DNA of 19,049 nucleotides from an uncultured Eggerthellaceae bacterium (GCA_910588205.1 CAJUQK010000033.1:1-19049), one strand, 5' to 3'; numbered from the stretch's first letter, positions 6,877-15,159 are shown. The notes: a model not told the origin generated them from the letters alone. Translations and numbers: made by a program.

Positions 6877-7448
6877 TAATGACGATGATGATGGCAGCGA
6901 TGATGCCCGTGACCGCCTTCTTCAAATACGAAGACGTACTTAGGTGAACCGTGGCGGCCCTTTTTGTGATGTCGACAGCCCTTGCCACAGCGCCGACCAT
7001 AGCGCTTCTTGATCAGAGAGGGATTTATGCCCATATCCTTCGCATTGGCCGATATCTTGTCGCAGAGGCTGATGAGCGTATCCATCTCCTCTAGAGAGAT
7101 GCCCTCAAAAAGAGCATCGGCTGATTTGTCTTCGGCAGCCAGACGCTTCTTGACCACTTCGGTACCCTTATCAGTGAGCGTCATGATGAAGCCGTCCTCG
7201 GACTGGCTGATGGTGAGGTAGCCGTTCTGCTCTGCCACGCGGGCAACGGCGCGCACATCGCACCCGCGCCAACCCAATTCCTTCTTAGCCGTATCCTTGT
7301 CCAGCTCACCGTTGCCGAACTTATGGATCACCTTGATCAGCGCTCCCTGCCCACGCTTGAAGCTACGGGGGCCATCCTTATGCATAGCCAGCTTTGCATG
7401 ATCCGCTGCCTGCTTCAGACTCTGAAGCGCTTTCGTTGATTCTGCCAT
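6876..7448 (-). CDS. MarR-like winged-helix regulator with Cys/His-rich C-terminal tail
   Basis: A 190-residue cytosolic protein. Residues about 28-103 resemble the MarR winged helix: RGQGALIKVIHKFG begins the first helix, the HTH follows, and the wing ends in IMTLTDKGTEVVKKRL. The next segment, LFEGISLEEMDTLISLCDKI, matches the MarR dimerisation helix. The tail is unusual: Cys154, Cys158, His160, His161 and His166, then His180, 182, 183, Cys185, His186-188 and His190. Such a tail could bind Zn, Ni, Cu or another metal and make the protein a metal-responsive regulator; this is inference. It starts 96 bases after the MFS exporter gene on the same strand, so it may control that gene. The Shine-Dalgarno site is weak. 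A TTCTGC-17-TAGAAT promoter lies just upstream. Confidence 0.75.
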   Translation of the reverse strand: MAESTKALQSLKQAADHAKLAMHKDGPRSFKRGQGALIKVIHKFGNGELDKDTAKKELGWRGCDVRAVARVAEQNGYLTISQSEDGFIMTLTDKGTEVVKKRLAAEDKSADALFEGISLEEMDTLISLCDKISANAKDMGINPSLIKKRYGRRCGKGCRHHKKGRHGSPKYVFVFEEGGHGHHRCHHHRH

Positions 7449-7487
7449 GATGATGCTCGCTTTCTCTCGGACCGTTCTCAGAGGCTC

Positions 7488-7516
7488 ATTCTAGGAAGCT
7501 GCCCGAGGCGGCAGAA
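7488..7516 (-). promoter_or_regulatory. candidate promoter of the winged-helix gene
   Basis: On the minus strand a TAGAAT -10 (7488-7493) is 17 bases from a weak TTCTGC -35 (7511-7516). It lies about 40 bases before the ATG. The -10 hexamer is the same as that proposed for tig, suggesting the same sigma factor class. The gene may also be read from the MFS promoter. Confidence 0.4.
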
Positions 7517-7544
7517 GCCGAAGTGTTGGGGTTTGACCGAACCG

Positions 7545-8981
7545 TTAGCTGCTTGATGCCTTCCGGTGGCGCCATGTATATGCAGTGGCAATGATGAGCA
7601 TGACCGCTTCGATGATCACCATGATGAGGATGGTGTGCTGAAACCCCGCCACATAGGCCGCTGGATGCGCCATGCCACCAGCAATAAGCGCCTCCATCGT
7701 GCTCGAGAACGACCCCACCAGCAGGGAGGAAGAGAGCGAGCTAGCCAACTGGATGGCAACGGAGGCAATAGAAGCACCCGCTGCCACCTGAGCAGAATCC
7801 AGTGCCTCAAGGGCCGTAGCCCTGTTCGGCGAATTCTCGAACCCCACCCCACCGAGGATGAAGAGGCAGGCTATGAGCAGAGGGATGACCAGCTTGAGCT
7901 CTGCAAGCCCGAGGATAACAGCGAAACCTCCCGAGATGACGAGGAACCCCAGGGGCACGATAGGCCAGATACCACGCTTATCCGTCACCTTCCCCGCCAC
8001 CATAGCCACCCCAGCATAGGCCAGTTGAGGCAACAGCATGAACAAACCTGCTTCAGAGGCATCAAAGCCTAGAGCACCCTCCAGATAGAGCGGCAGCGTC
8101 AAGCGGACGGCATGCTCTGCCAATGATCCGAACATGAGGAGCAGGATGCCCGCGAGGAAGGCCCTGTTCGCCAGCGGAGCCAGACTGAGGAGCGGTACGG
8201 ATATGCGCCTCTGACGCCATGCGAAGAGGCCGAGCACCAAGCATCCCGCCGCCATCAGGCCAATAGCTCCAAGAAGATGGCGCTCGAGCTGAGAGATGCC
8301 GAACATGAAGCTGGCAAGCCCGAAGAATATGAGCACGACGCTCAAGCCATCGATATGCGTAGACGCGGGATCCTTCTCCCCTATGGGCTTCATGGTGAAG
8401 GAGCTGGCTATGCAACAAGCAATCCCCGCAATGGCGGTAGGCGCGAACACAGCATTCACACCGAAGTGCGTAAGGAGCAACCCGGAGACGAAGGGGCTTG
8501 CCGCGAATCCCACTCCTCCAAAAGCAGTGAAGAGCGAAAGCCAGAGCGCCCGCTTGCCTGCAGGAGCGATCCTCAAGAGCGCTGTGCTAGCTGATGGGAA
8601 GAGCAACCCCGATGCGCCTGCCTGCAGCACGCGGGCCGCCATGAGCATCCAGAAGTCTTGGGCCACGAAGCCCAACAGGCCACCCGCTGCCATGAGAGCC
8701 GTAGCTGTGCAGAAGATGACTTTTACCCCGAAGCGATGCAGCAAGCGGGCGCCTAAGGTGATCATGGTGGCACCGATGATGGTGAAGGCCAAGATGACCC
8801 AATTCGCCATGGAAACGGGCACGTGGAAGGTGCTTGACACGTCTGGCAGGGTCACCGACATGAGCGTGATCATGAAACCGTTGCAGAACATGGTGGAAAC
8901 GATAACGATGGTCATGGCCCGTGCATCCCCGGGGGAAAGGCTCGGCTTCTGCTGCTGAGCGTTGCTTTTCCGGCTTACCAC
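7545..8981 (-). CDS. DHA2-type MFS drug/efflux transporter
   Basis: A 478-residue inner-membrane protein with about 14 hydrophobic segments, typical of the DHA2 (EmrB/QacA) branch of proton-driven exporters. The loop after the second helix, GARLLHRFGVKVIF (77-90), is a variant of motif A in which His replaces the usual Asp. The RVLQAGASGLLFPS segment (117-130) corresponds to the RxxQGxG motif. A second motif A-like loop with GKVTDKRG occurs in the second half. The substrate cannot be told from sequence. Translation starts at GTG (8979-8981), with AGGAGGG about seven bases upstream. It lies 97 bases after the ABC permease gene, with the winged-helix gene following, so it may be in an operon with either. 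Confidence 0.9.
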   Translation of the reverse strand: MVSRKSNAQQQKPSLSPGDARAMTIVIVSTMFCNGFMITLMSVTLPDVSSTFHVPVSMANWVILAFTIIGATMITLGARLLHRFGVKVIFCTATALMAAGGLLGFVAQDFWMLMAARVLQAGASGLLFPSASTALLRIAPAGKRALWLSLFTAFGGVGFAASPFVSGLLLTHFGVNAVFAPTAIAGIACCIASSFTMKPIGEKDPASTHIDGLSVVLIFFGLASFMFGISQLERHLLGAIGLMAAGCLVLGLFAWRQRRISVPLLSLAPLANRAFLAGILLLMFGSLAEHAVRLTLPLYLEGALGFDASEAGLFMLLPQLAYAGVAMVAGKVTDKRGIWPIVPLGFLVISGGFAVILGLAELKLVIPLLIACLFILGGVGFENSPNRATALEALDSAQVAAGASIASVAIQLASSLSSSLLVGSFSSTMEALIAGGMAHPAAYVAGFQHTILIMVIIEAVMLIIATAYTWRHRKASSS

Positions 8982-9078
8982 GTCATACCCTCCTCAGACG
9001 CGCCTTCCGTTTCAGTGTATGCTCACCGACACGATGCACACGGCACACCCTCGGATGGATGCCGAATGGTTGCCATCC

Positions 9079-12000
9079 TCATTCGTTGGATTTCAGACTC
9101 TCTATCATGTCTATGCCTGCTAGCTTGCGCTTCATGAAGAGCATCACGAACACTGCGAAGAGGATGGTCACCACGAAAGCGATGACGAAGCTGACAAGAT
9201 GGATGTCTCGGCCGAACATGACGTAATCCACCTCGGCTGTGACGATGACGAAACCCTCCAAGAACACCCCGAAGACAAGCCCCACAAGCGCTCCGAGGAT
9301 AGTGAGGATGATGATCTCCCGGTAGATATACATATCCACTTCCCGGGGTGTGAACCCCAGCACCTTGAGCGTGGCTATCTCTCGCTGGCGTTCGGTGATG
9401 TTGATGTTGGTGAGGTTGTAGAGCACGATGAACGCCAATGCTGCCGCAGCGACCACCAACACTACTACGATCATGTTCACGCTGCGCAGCATCGTCCGAT
9501 AGGAACTGATGGTCTCGTCGTTGAAGGCAACGGTCTTGACACCATCAATGGCCCTCAGTCCTTCGCTCAGATCCTTGCGCACGCCTTCATCCTCAGCAAC
9601 CTCGGCATAGACGGTATTTGGGATGGGCACTTTGCCATAGGCATCCTCATAGACCTGCTTTCCCATGAAGACATAGTTCGCGATGTAATTCTCCATGATG
9701 CCGGTCACCGTGAACGATCTGCGGTCATCCGTAGCATTGCCCATCTGATCCTGGGTAGCCAAGGTCAGGCTCTCCCCCACTGACAAACCAAGCTCATTGC
9801 CCAGCTTCTCTGTGATGATGACGCTGTCCTCCTCAAGGGGAATGGGCTCTTGGCTTACTCGGGCGCGCATGGCCCAAAGCTCCTGATACTGCAGCGGATC
9901 ATCGGGAACGATGAGCGTGACCGAGTGGTCCTTGCCGCCCTCGACGGTTGCTACCATGGATTCATCGAAGGACTCCGCCAAAGCGAAGATCTGCTTCTCA
10001 TCTGAGAGCAGCTCATCCACCTTTGTCGCGGAGGCTAAGGAGATATCGTCATCTTCCGTGATGATCATGTTGTACTTGACCGTTTGACCGAACTGCTTGT
10101 CGATGATGTCGTTGATGGAATCCTGAAGCCCTAGTCCTGTGAGCAAGAGACCTGTACAGCCTGCAATGCCGATGACGGTCATGACGAGACGCTTCTTATA
10201 GCGGAAGATATTGCGGAAGGTGACCTTCCAAGAGAACGACATCCGCCGCCAGAGCGGCGTGATACGCTCCAGCAGGATACGCTTCCCCTCCTTCGGTGCC
10301 CGAGGCAGCATGAGCTGGGCCGGGGTCTCCCGTAGAGTGCTTACCGCCGCAGCCCATGTGGCGAAGAGCGTCACACCCACGCCCAATCCTGCCGCAGAGA
10401 GCGCGATACCGATGTCTATGGGCATGAGCAGCCCATGGGGCACGCTATAGATGATGGCGTATGCCTCCATGATGATAGGCGGCAAGATGAGCGAGAGCAC
10501 CACGATGCCCACAACGCTGCCGATGATGGAAGCCGCTGCCCCATAGATGAGGTACTTGAAGGTGATACGCGCCCGGGAATAGCCCAGTGCCTTGAATGTG
10601 CCTATGAGGACGCGTTCCTCTTCCACCATGCGCGTCATGGTAGTGAGAGCCACGAGCGCTGCCACGAGAAAGAAGATGAAGGGGAAGAAGGAGGCGATGG
10701 AATCCACCCGATCAGCATCAGAAGCGAAGCTGACCACCCCGGGATTCTTCGTGCGGTCCATGATGAGCCATTCCGGCTCTTCGATAGCATCTATATCCGC
10801 TTGGGCATCGGCGAGCCTCTGCTCCGCCCGTGCGAATTCGTCTTGGGCCTTGGTGTATTCTTCCTGATATTCCGCAAGCCCGGCTTCATAGTCAGCTTCA
10901 CCGTCCGCCAGCTGAGCCCGTCCACTCTCAAGTTCGGCAGCAGCGCTGTCAAGCTGCGCCTGGGCCTGGGTGAAGCGGTCTTTGGCCTGGCTCCACCGCT
11001 CATCCAACTGCCGCTGAGCTGCCGCGATCTGCACGCTTCCCGCCTCGTAGGCGGCCTGTCCCGCATCATAGGCCGCTTGACTCTCCTTGAGCTTCTGCAA
11101 GCTACTCAAAGCCTGCTTCAGATCATCCGAAGGGTGAGAGGCTATGGCCGACTCCAAGAAGCTGATAGCGGCATCGATGGTGTCTGGAGTGACCGGAGGC
11201 AGCCCTGGGATGACCGAGGGGAGCGCCGCTGCCTGCTGCCACCCGGCATCAAGCTGTGCCTTCGCCTGGATGAGCTCCTCTTCGCTGGCCTCCAAAGCCG
11301 ATCGTTGGGCATCAATCTGAGCCTGCCCCTCTGCCATCTGAGACTCAGCAGACTCCCTCTGACGAACCAGCTCTGTCTTGCCCGCTTCGTAGTCCGCATG
11401 TCCACGAGCTAGCTTCTGGCGGCTTCTCTCAAGGGTTGCTGCAGCCTCATCCAGCTGGAGCCTTGCATCGGCCAGCTGGGCTTCAGCATCAGCCCGTTCG
11501 CGCTCATAGTCAGCCCGACGCTCATCCAATTCCTCCTGAGCATCGACCCTCACCTCTGCCAGACGCGCTGCCTCACGCTCCCCCTCGATGCCGTGGAGCT
11601 CTTTCAACACCTCATCTATGCAGTCTTGATAGGCAGTGCTCCCTGACAGCTTCGCCTTCGCCCCGCTCACCTGGATGAAGGCTTCGGTGTAGGGCAGATC
11701 AGCTGCGAAGTCATTGACCGGGACGTACATGAACTGGTCGATGGCTCCAGAACCCAATGAGGTGGAACCCATGGCCGTGGTTGACACATAATACGGAGAA
11801 TGAGCGAAGCCCACGATCCGGTAGGAGCGCACCGTCAGCGTGTCATCGAGGTCTTGGACCCCTTCATCCACCTGGATCACATCCCCCAGCGCAACCGGAG
11901 CATTCATCACGTTATCGGCAGATATGACGCATTCATCGGGAGCAGCAGGCCACTTGCCCTCCACCAGCGTCAGCTTGTTCAATGCATCTTGTTCGGCTTC

Positions 12001-12381
12001 GCTGGCAATGGTCGCACCCTCGTCCCCCGATTCCGATGCCAAAGCGACATAGGGTAGCGAATGGACGCGCATGGCATACTGCTCGTCATTGAGCGTGACC
12101 ATGACATCGGTCTCATAGCCCCCTTCGACAGCCTGGACTCCTGGCACCGCACGGATCGCTTGAAGGTCAGCGTCGGTGAGCCCCAACGTAGAAACCACTC
12201 GGATATCCATGAGATACGCCTGATCGTAGTACGCATCAGCGGTCATATCCATATCAGGAGCCGTCATGCGGAGCCCCGCATAGAACCCGCACCCCAAGGC
12301 CACGATACCTGCAATGGCCACGAAACGGCCGAGGCTGTCCTTGATGGATCGAAGGATGTTGATGTCGAAGGCGCTCTTCAT
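9079..12381 (-). CDS. FtsX-family ABC transporter permease with long extracytoplasmic coiled coil
   Basis: An 1100-residue membrane protein of the MacB/FtsX type. It has a first transmembrane segment near residues 19-38, then an extracytoplasmic domain. Residues about 265-535 are a charged, Ala/Gln/Glu-rich coiled coil with repeating YEAG and QL motifs, interrupted by a Pro-rich spacer near 388-402. Three transmembrane segments follow in the first FtsX domain (about 560-685), another anchor (about 731-752), a second extracytoplasmic domain, and a final FtsX domain (about 968-1090). Such proteins act mechanically with a cytoplasmic ATPase rather than as channels, for lipoproteins, peptides or envelope enzymes; the substrate here is unknown. 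The partner ATPase gene ends 31 bases upstream. The ATG lacks a close Shine-Dalgarno, with GAGG about 17 bases away, so coupling to the ATPase gene is likely. Confidence 0.9.
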   Translation of the reverse strand: MKSAFDINILRSIKDSLGRFVAIAGIVALGCGFYAGLRMTAPDMDMTADAYYDQAYLMDIRVVSTLGLTDADLQAIRAVPGVQAVEGGYETDVMVTLNDEQYAMRVHSLPYVALASESGDEGATIASEAEQDALNKLTLVEGKWPAAPDECVISADNVMNAPVALGDVIQVDEGVQDLDDTLTVRSYRIVGFAHSPYYVSTTAMGSTSLGSGAIDQFMYVPVNDFAADLPYTEAFIQVSGAKAKLSGSTAYQDCIDEVLKELHGIEGEREAARLAEVRVDAQEELDERRADYERERADAEAQLADARLQLDEAAATLERSRQKLARGHADYEAGKTELVRQRESAESQMAEGQAQIDAQRSALEASEEELIQAKAQLDAGWQQAAALPSVIPGLPPVTPDTIDAAISFLESAIASHPSDDLKQALSSLQKLKESQAAYDAGQAAYEAGSVQIAAAQRQLDERWSQAKDRFTQAQAQLDSAAAELESGRAQLADGEADYEAGLAEYQEEYTKAQDEFARAEQRLADAQADIDAIEEPEWLIMDRTKNPGVVSFASDADRVDSIASFFPFIFFLVAALVALTTMTRMVEEERVLIGTFKALGYSRARITFKYLIYGAAASIIGSVVGIVVLSLILPPIIMEAYAIIYSVPHGLLMPIDIGIALSAAGLGVGVTLFATWAAAVSTLRETPAQLMLPRAPKEGKRILLERITPLWRRMSFSWKVTFRNIFRYKKRLVMTVIGIAGCTGLLLTGLGLQDSINDIIDKQFGQTVKYNMIITEDDDISLASATKVDELLSDEKQIFALAESFDESMVATVEGGKDHSVTLIVPDDPLQYQELWAMRARVSQEPIPLEEDSVIITEKLGNELGLSVGESLTLATQDQMGNATDDRRSFTVTGIMENYIANYVFMGKQVYEDAYGKVPIPNTVYAEVAEDEGVRKDLSEGLRAIDGVKTVAFNDETISSYRTMLRSVNMIVVVLVVAAAALAFIVLYNLTNINITERQREIATLKVLGFTPREVDMYIYREIIILTILGALVGLVFGVFLEGFVIVTAEVDYVMFGRDIHLVSFVIAFVVTILFAVFVMLFMKRKLAGIDMIESLKSNE

Positions 12382-12412
12382 GATGACCGGTACGAGACCT
12401 CAGCCCCCTTGG

Positions 12413-13114
12413 TTACCATTCCAGCGTATCTGCCGAAACGGGATCTGGGTTCAACTCAACGGATGCAACGCTCCCCTCGCGGACACGGATGATCCTGTTC
12501 GCAATGGCGCAGAAGGCCGAGTTATGGGTGACCACCACCACGGTCTTGCCGGAGGCGGAACAGGTGTCCTGTAAGAGCTTCAAGATGGCCTTGCCTGTGG
12601 AGTAATCCAGAGCTCCCGTAGGCTCATCGCAGAGGAGCAGCTTGGGGTTCTTCGCCAAGGCCCGGGCGATAGCCACCCGCTGCTGCTCACCGCCAGAGAG
12701 CTGGCCGGGGAAATTGCTCATCCTGTCTCGGAGGCCTACTTCCCGAAGCACCTCATCAGCGCTCAGAGGGTCCTTGCAGATCTGGCTGGCAAGCTCTACG
12801 TTCTCTCGGGCCGTGAGGTTCTGCACCAGGTTATAGAACTGGAAGACGAACCCGATATCGTAGCGCCGATATTCCGTGAGCTGTTTGGCGTTATAGGAGC
12901 TGACCTCATCACCGTCCAAGAGGATGGTGCCACTGGTGCAGCTATCCATGCCACCCAACATGTTGAGAAGCGTCGTCTTGCCCGCTCCAGACGGCCCCAC
13001 GATCACGACGAATTCACCTTGTTCTATGGAGAAGGACATGTCATGAACGGCAGAGACCTCTATCTCCCCCATCCTATAGATCTTCGAGACATCTGAGAAC
13101 TCAACGAACGCCAC
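12413..13114 (-). CDS. ABC transporter ATP-binding protein (MacB/LolD type)
   Basis: A 233-residue cytoplasmic ATPase that would energise the adjacent FtsX-type permease. Walker A GPSGAGKT is at residues 40-47, the Q-loop glutamine is near 92, signature LSGGEQQR at 139-146, Walker B LLLCDEP at 159-165, the D-loop GALD at 167-170, and the H-loop histidine near 197. All catalytic elements are intact. I set the start at the GTG (13112-13114) because the ABC fold begins at AFVEFSDVSKIY and GGGAG lies seven bases upstream. An extended frame reaching 13255 crosses into the divergent gene and is not homologous. Confidence 0.93.
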   Translation of the reverse strand: MAFVEFSDVSKIYRMGEIEVSAVHDMSFSIEQGEFVVIVGPSGAGKTTLLNMLGGMDSCTSGTILLDGDEVSSYNAKQLTEYRRYDIGFVFQFYNLVQNLTARENVELASQICKDPLSADEVLREVGLRDRMSNFPGQLSGGEQQRVAIARALAKNPKLLLCDEPTGALDYSTGKAILKLLQDTCSASGKTVVVVTHNSAFCAIANRIIRVREGSVASVELNPDPVSADTLEW

Positions 13115-13177
13115 TGGCAGGCTCCCATCAACAAAACCGCATCGCTGCACGCTAGCACAGCTTTTCCCTTTCCTCTC

Positions 13178-13206
13178 ATGATAGTCTAGTTTCCATGAAG
13201 ACTGAA
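13178..13206 (-). promoter_or_regulatory. candidate promoter of the ABC transporter operon
   Basis: On the minus strand TTCAGT (13201-13206) and TATCAT (13178-13183) are separated by 17 bases. TATCAT matches five of six and TTCAGT three of six consensus positions. It lies about 65 bases before the ATPase GTG start. The -35 covers the ribosome-binding site of the divergent lipid kinase gene, so the 103-base spacer must serve both directions. No clear plus-strand promoter was seen. Confidence 0.4.
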
Positions 13207-13217
13207 AGGAACCCACG

Positions 13218-14150
13218 GTGGCCTGCGACATGAAGAACATCCTGCTCATTGCCAACCCCGCTTCCCAGAATGGTCATGGCGCCTTCCTGGCCCAGCGGGC
13301 CATGGAGGCCCTCTTCCACCAGATGGAGGATTCCGAGATAGAGGTCATCCTGACTACGCATCCCCATCACGCCACAGAGATCGCTGCCAGCTCTGATGGG
13401 TTCGACGTCCTCATCGCATTAGGCGGAGACGGCGTGATACATGAAGCAGTGAATGGCCTCATGCAGCTACCGAAGGAGAAGCGACCGCAGTTCGGCGTGA
13501 TCCCCACGGGATCGGGCAATGACTTCGCCCGATCCATCGGCATGCCGAAGGGGCTGACCAACGCCTGCCATGCCCTCTCCTCAGCAGTCTCACGATCCTC
13601 TGATGCCGGATGCGTCAACGGGCGCTACTTCGCAGAGACGCTCTCATTCGGTCTTGATGCAGCCATTGCCTTGGATACCGTAGAGCGCAGACGCAAGACA
13701 GGGCTCAAGGGAACAGCGCTCTATGCCACCAGCTCTCTCTATCAGCTGAAGCACAGCTTCCGATCTTACGAGTATTCCGTCAAGGTAGATGGCGAAGCGG
13801 CCGAGGAGGGGCGGTTCATCACCTTCGCCGTACAGAATGGCCCCTATTATGGAGGCGGTTTCAAGATATGCCCCGAAGCTCGGCTCGATGACGGGCTTTT
13901 AGACATCTGCATCTCTCATCCACCCATCAGCCGCCTTGCGGCTGCCCGGGCTTTCGCTCTGGCGAAGGGTGGCAGCCACACCCATATCAAGCAGATCCAG
14001 CTGTTCCAAGCGAAGAGCCTGGATATCACTTTCGCAGAGGAACCGCCTGTTCAGATAGATGGCGAGAAGCTCACGGGGACTACATTCCATGTGGATGTAG
14101 AACCTGGCGCGCTTCGCTTGCTCTATCCTCAGCACGCGGCCCGATCATGA
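13218..14150 (+). CDS. diacylglycerol kinase family lipid kinase
   Basis: A 310-residue soluble protein of the DgkB/YegS/LCB5 family, which phosphorylates diacylglycerol or related lipids at the membrane using ATP. The nucleotide-binding motif GGDGVIHE is at residues 69-76 and PTGSGNDFAR at 96-105. A later family segment around residue 208 reads VQNGPYYGGGFKICPEARLD with DDGLLDI following. Both substrate and branch (DgkB versus YegS type) are uncertain. GTG at 13218 is chosen because AAAGGA precedes it by seven bases; an ATG four codons later is too far from it. It is the only plus-strand gene of the window. It converges on rplW, and no plus-strand terminator with a T tract follows. Confidence 0.9.
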   Translation: MACDMKNILLIANPASQNGHGAFLAQRAMEALFHQMEDSEIEVILTTHPHHATEIAASSDGFDVLIALGGDGVIHEAVNGLMQLPKEKRPQFGVIPTGSGNDFARSIGMPKGLTNACHALSSAVSRSSDAGCVNGRYFAETLSFGLDAAIALDTVERRRKTGLKGTALYATSSLYQLKHSFRSYEYSVKVDGEAAEEGRFITFAVQNGPYYGGGFKICPEARLDDGLLDICISHPPISRLAAARAFALAKGGSHTHIKQIQLFQAKSLDITFAEEPPVQIDGEKLTGTTFHVDVEPGALRLLYPQHAARS

Positions 14151-14170
14151 TCGCCCTCCCTATGAGCATG

Positions 14171-14198
14171 AAAAAGGGGCCAGCATCTCGCTGGCCCC
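14171..14198 (-). terminator. intrinsic terminator after rplW
   Basis: On the minus strand a nine-base stem GGGGCCAGC/GCTGGCCCC (14176-14184 with 14190-14198) with a five-base loop is followed directly by TTTTT. It is 26 bases after the rplW stop, and marks the end of the rpsL to rplW transcription unit. On the plus strand there is no T tract, so it acts in one direction mainly. This is the clearest intrinsic terminator seen in the window. Confidence 0.9.
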
Positions 14199-14223
14199 TG
14201 AGCTCACGTCAACCTTAGACAGC

Positions 14224-14514
14224 CTAGGCTGAGAAGATCTCGATGGTGTCCCCTTCAGCCAAGGTCACCATGGCCTTCTTCCAAGTGCGCGTGTAGCCCT
14301 TCTTCTGGTAGCGCACGCGCTTGGGCTTCGGCTTCACGTTCAGCGTGTTCACCTTCACCACGGTGACACCGAAAATGGCCTCGATGGCTTGACGGATCTC
14401 GATCTTGTTCGAGTCCTTCGCCACCTCAAAGGTGTAGACGTTGTTATCCATGACGTCATAGGAATGCTCCGTGATGACGGGACGGATGATCACCTCACGC
14501 GGGTCTCGCTGCAT
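14224..14514 (-). CDS. rplW: 50S ribosomal protein L23
   Basis: L23 forms the ribosomal docking site for trigger factor and SRP at the exit tunnel. The 96-residue product begins MQRDPREVIIRPVITEHSY, with the conserved P(V/I)(I/V)TEK/H-type motif, and has the VKVNTLNVKPKPKRVRYQKK loop region at about 60-79. I chose the ATG at 14512-14514, which shares one base with the rplD stop (TAATG) and has AGGAGG about eight to ten bases upstream. The 11-residue upstream extension is in the rplD coding region. Notably it is the last gene of its unit, with a terminator immediately after; rplB is not next. Confidence 0.97.
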   Translation of the reverse strand: MQRDPREVIIRPVITEHSYDVMDNNVYTFEVAKDSNKIEIRQAIEAIFGVTVVKVNTLNVKPKPKRVRYQKKGYTRTWKKAMVTLAEGDTIEIFSA

Positions 14515-15140
14515 TATGCCAGCACCTCCTCGATGTAGGGCAGGCACGTATCCACGATCACGAGCCTCTTGTTGTCGATGATGTCATAGGTATTGATCGC
14601 ATTCACCGGCAGGATCTCAACCTTGGGGATGTTGCGGAAGGACAGATACGTGTTCACGTCATCGTCCATGATGACAAGATTCACCCGCATCCCTTCCAGC
14701 CCCAGGGCCTTCAGAGCCGCCACCGCGTCCTTAGTGGAGGGCTTGCCGAACTCGAAGGGCTTGACGATGATGAGCTCTTCGTCTGCCAGCTTCGCGGAAA
14801 GAGCGCTGCGCATCGCGAGCTTGATCTCTTTTCCGTTCACCTTCTGGGCATAGGAGCGGGTGTGGGGACCGAACACGGTACCACCGCCACGCCACTGAGG
14901 AGAGCGAATGGAACCCTGACGAGCACGGCCTGTGCCCTTCTGTCTCCACGGCTTCTTGCCGCCACCGCGAACGAATCCACGGCTCTTCGTATTCGCAGTG
15001 CCCTGACGCCAGCCGGCACGCTGAGCCTTCACGGTGCGATGCATCACGTGCATATTCGGCTCTATGGCGTAAACGGCATCAGGTAGCTCTGCGGTGCCTG
15101 CTGCCTTGCCAGCAGCATCCTTGATCTCAAGCTTTGCCAT
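14514..15140 (-). CDS. rplD: 50S ribosomal protein L4
   Basis: L4 is an early 23S rRNA-binding protein whose extended loop lines the exit tunnel; in E. coli it also autoregulates its operon. The 208-residue product shows the loop with KKPWRQKGTGRARQGS at about residues 62-77 and WRGGG(T)VFGP following, both highly conserved. The globular part ends with a segment YDIIDNKRLVIVD. It starts 19 bases after the rplC stop, with GAAGGAG ten bases upstream. No L4-type leader can be assessed because rpsJ is not preceded by a long leader here. Confidence 0.98.
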   Translation of the reverse strand: MAKLEIKDAAGKAAGTAELPDAVYAIEPNMHVMHRTVKAQRAGWRQGTANTKSRGFVRGGGKKPWRQKGTGRARQGSIRSPQWRGGGTVFGPHTRSYAQKVNGKEIKLAMRSALSAKLADEELIIVKPFEFGKPSTKDAVAALKALGLEGMRVNLVIMDDDVNTYLSFRNIPKVEILPVNAINTYDIIDNKRLVIVDTCLPYIEEVLA

Positions 15141-15159
15141 ATTCCTTAGACTCCTTCGG

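Noticed and set aside
7449..7544. Terminator between the MFS gene and the winged-helix gene
   Set aside because: Only a five-base CTGCC/GGCAG pair without a T tract is present, and the region carries a promoter-like sequence instead.
3196..14223. The insert as a recent mobile element or genomic island
   Set aside because: No integrase, transposase, att-like direct repeats, tRNA target or phage genes were seen, and the genes are housekeeping or transport types. An old rearrangement fits better.
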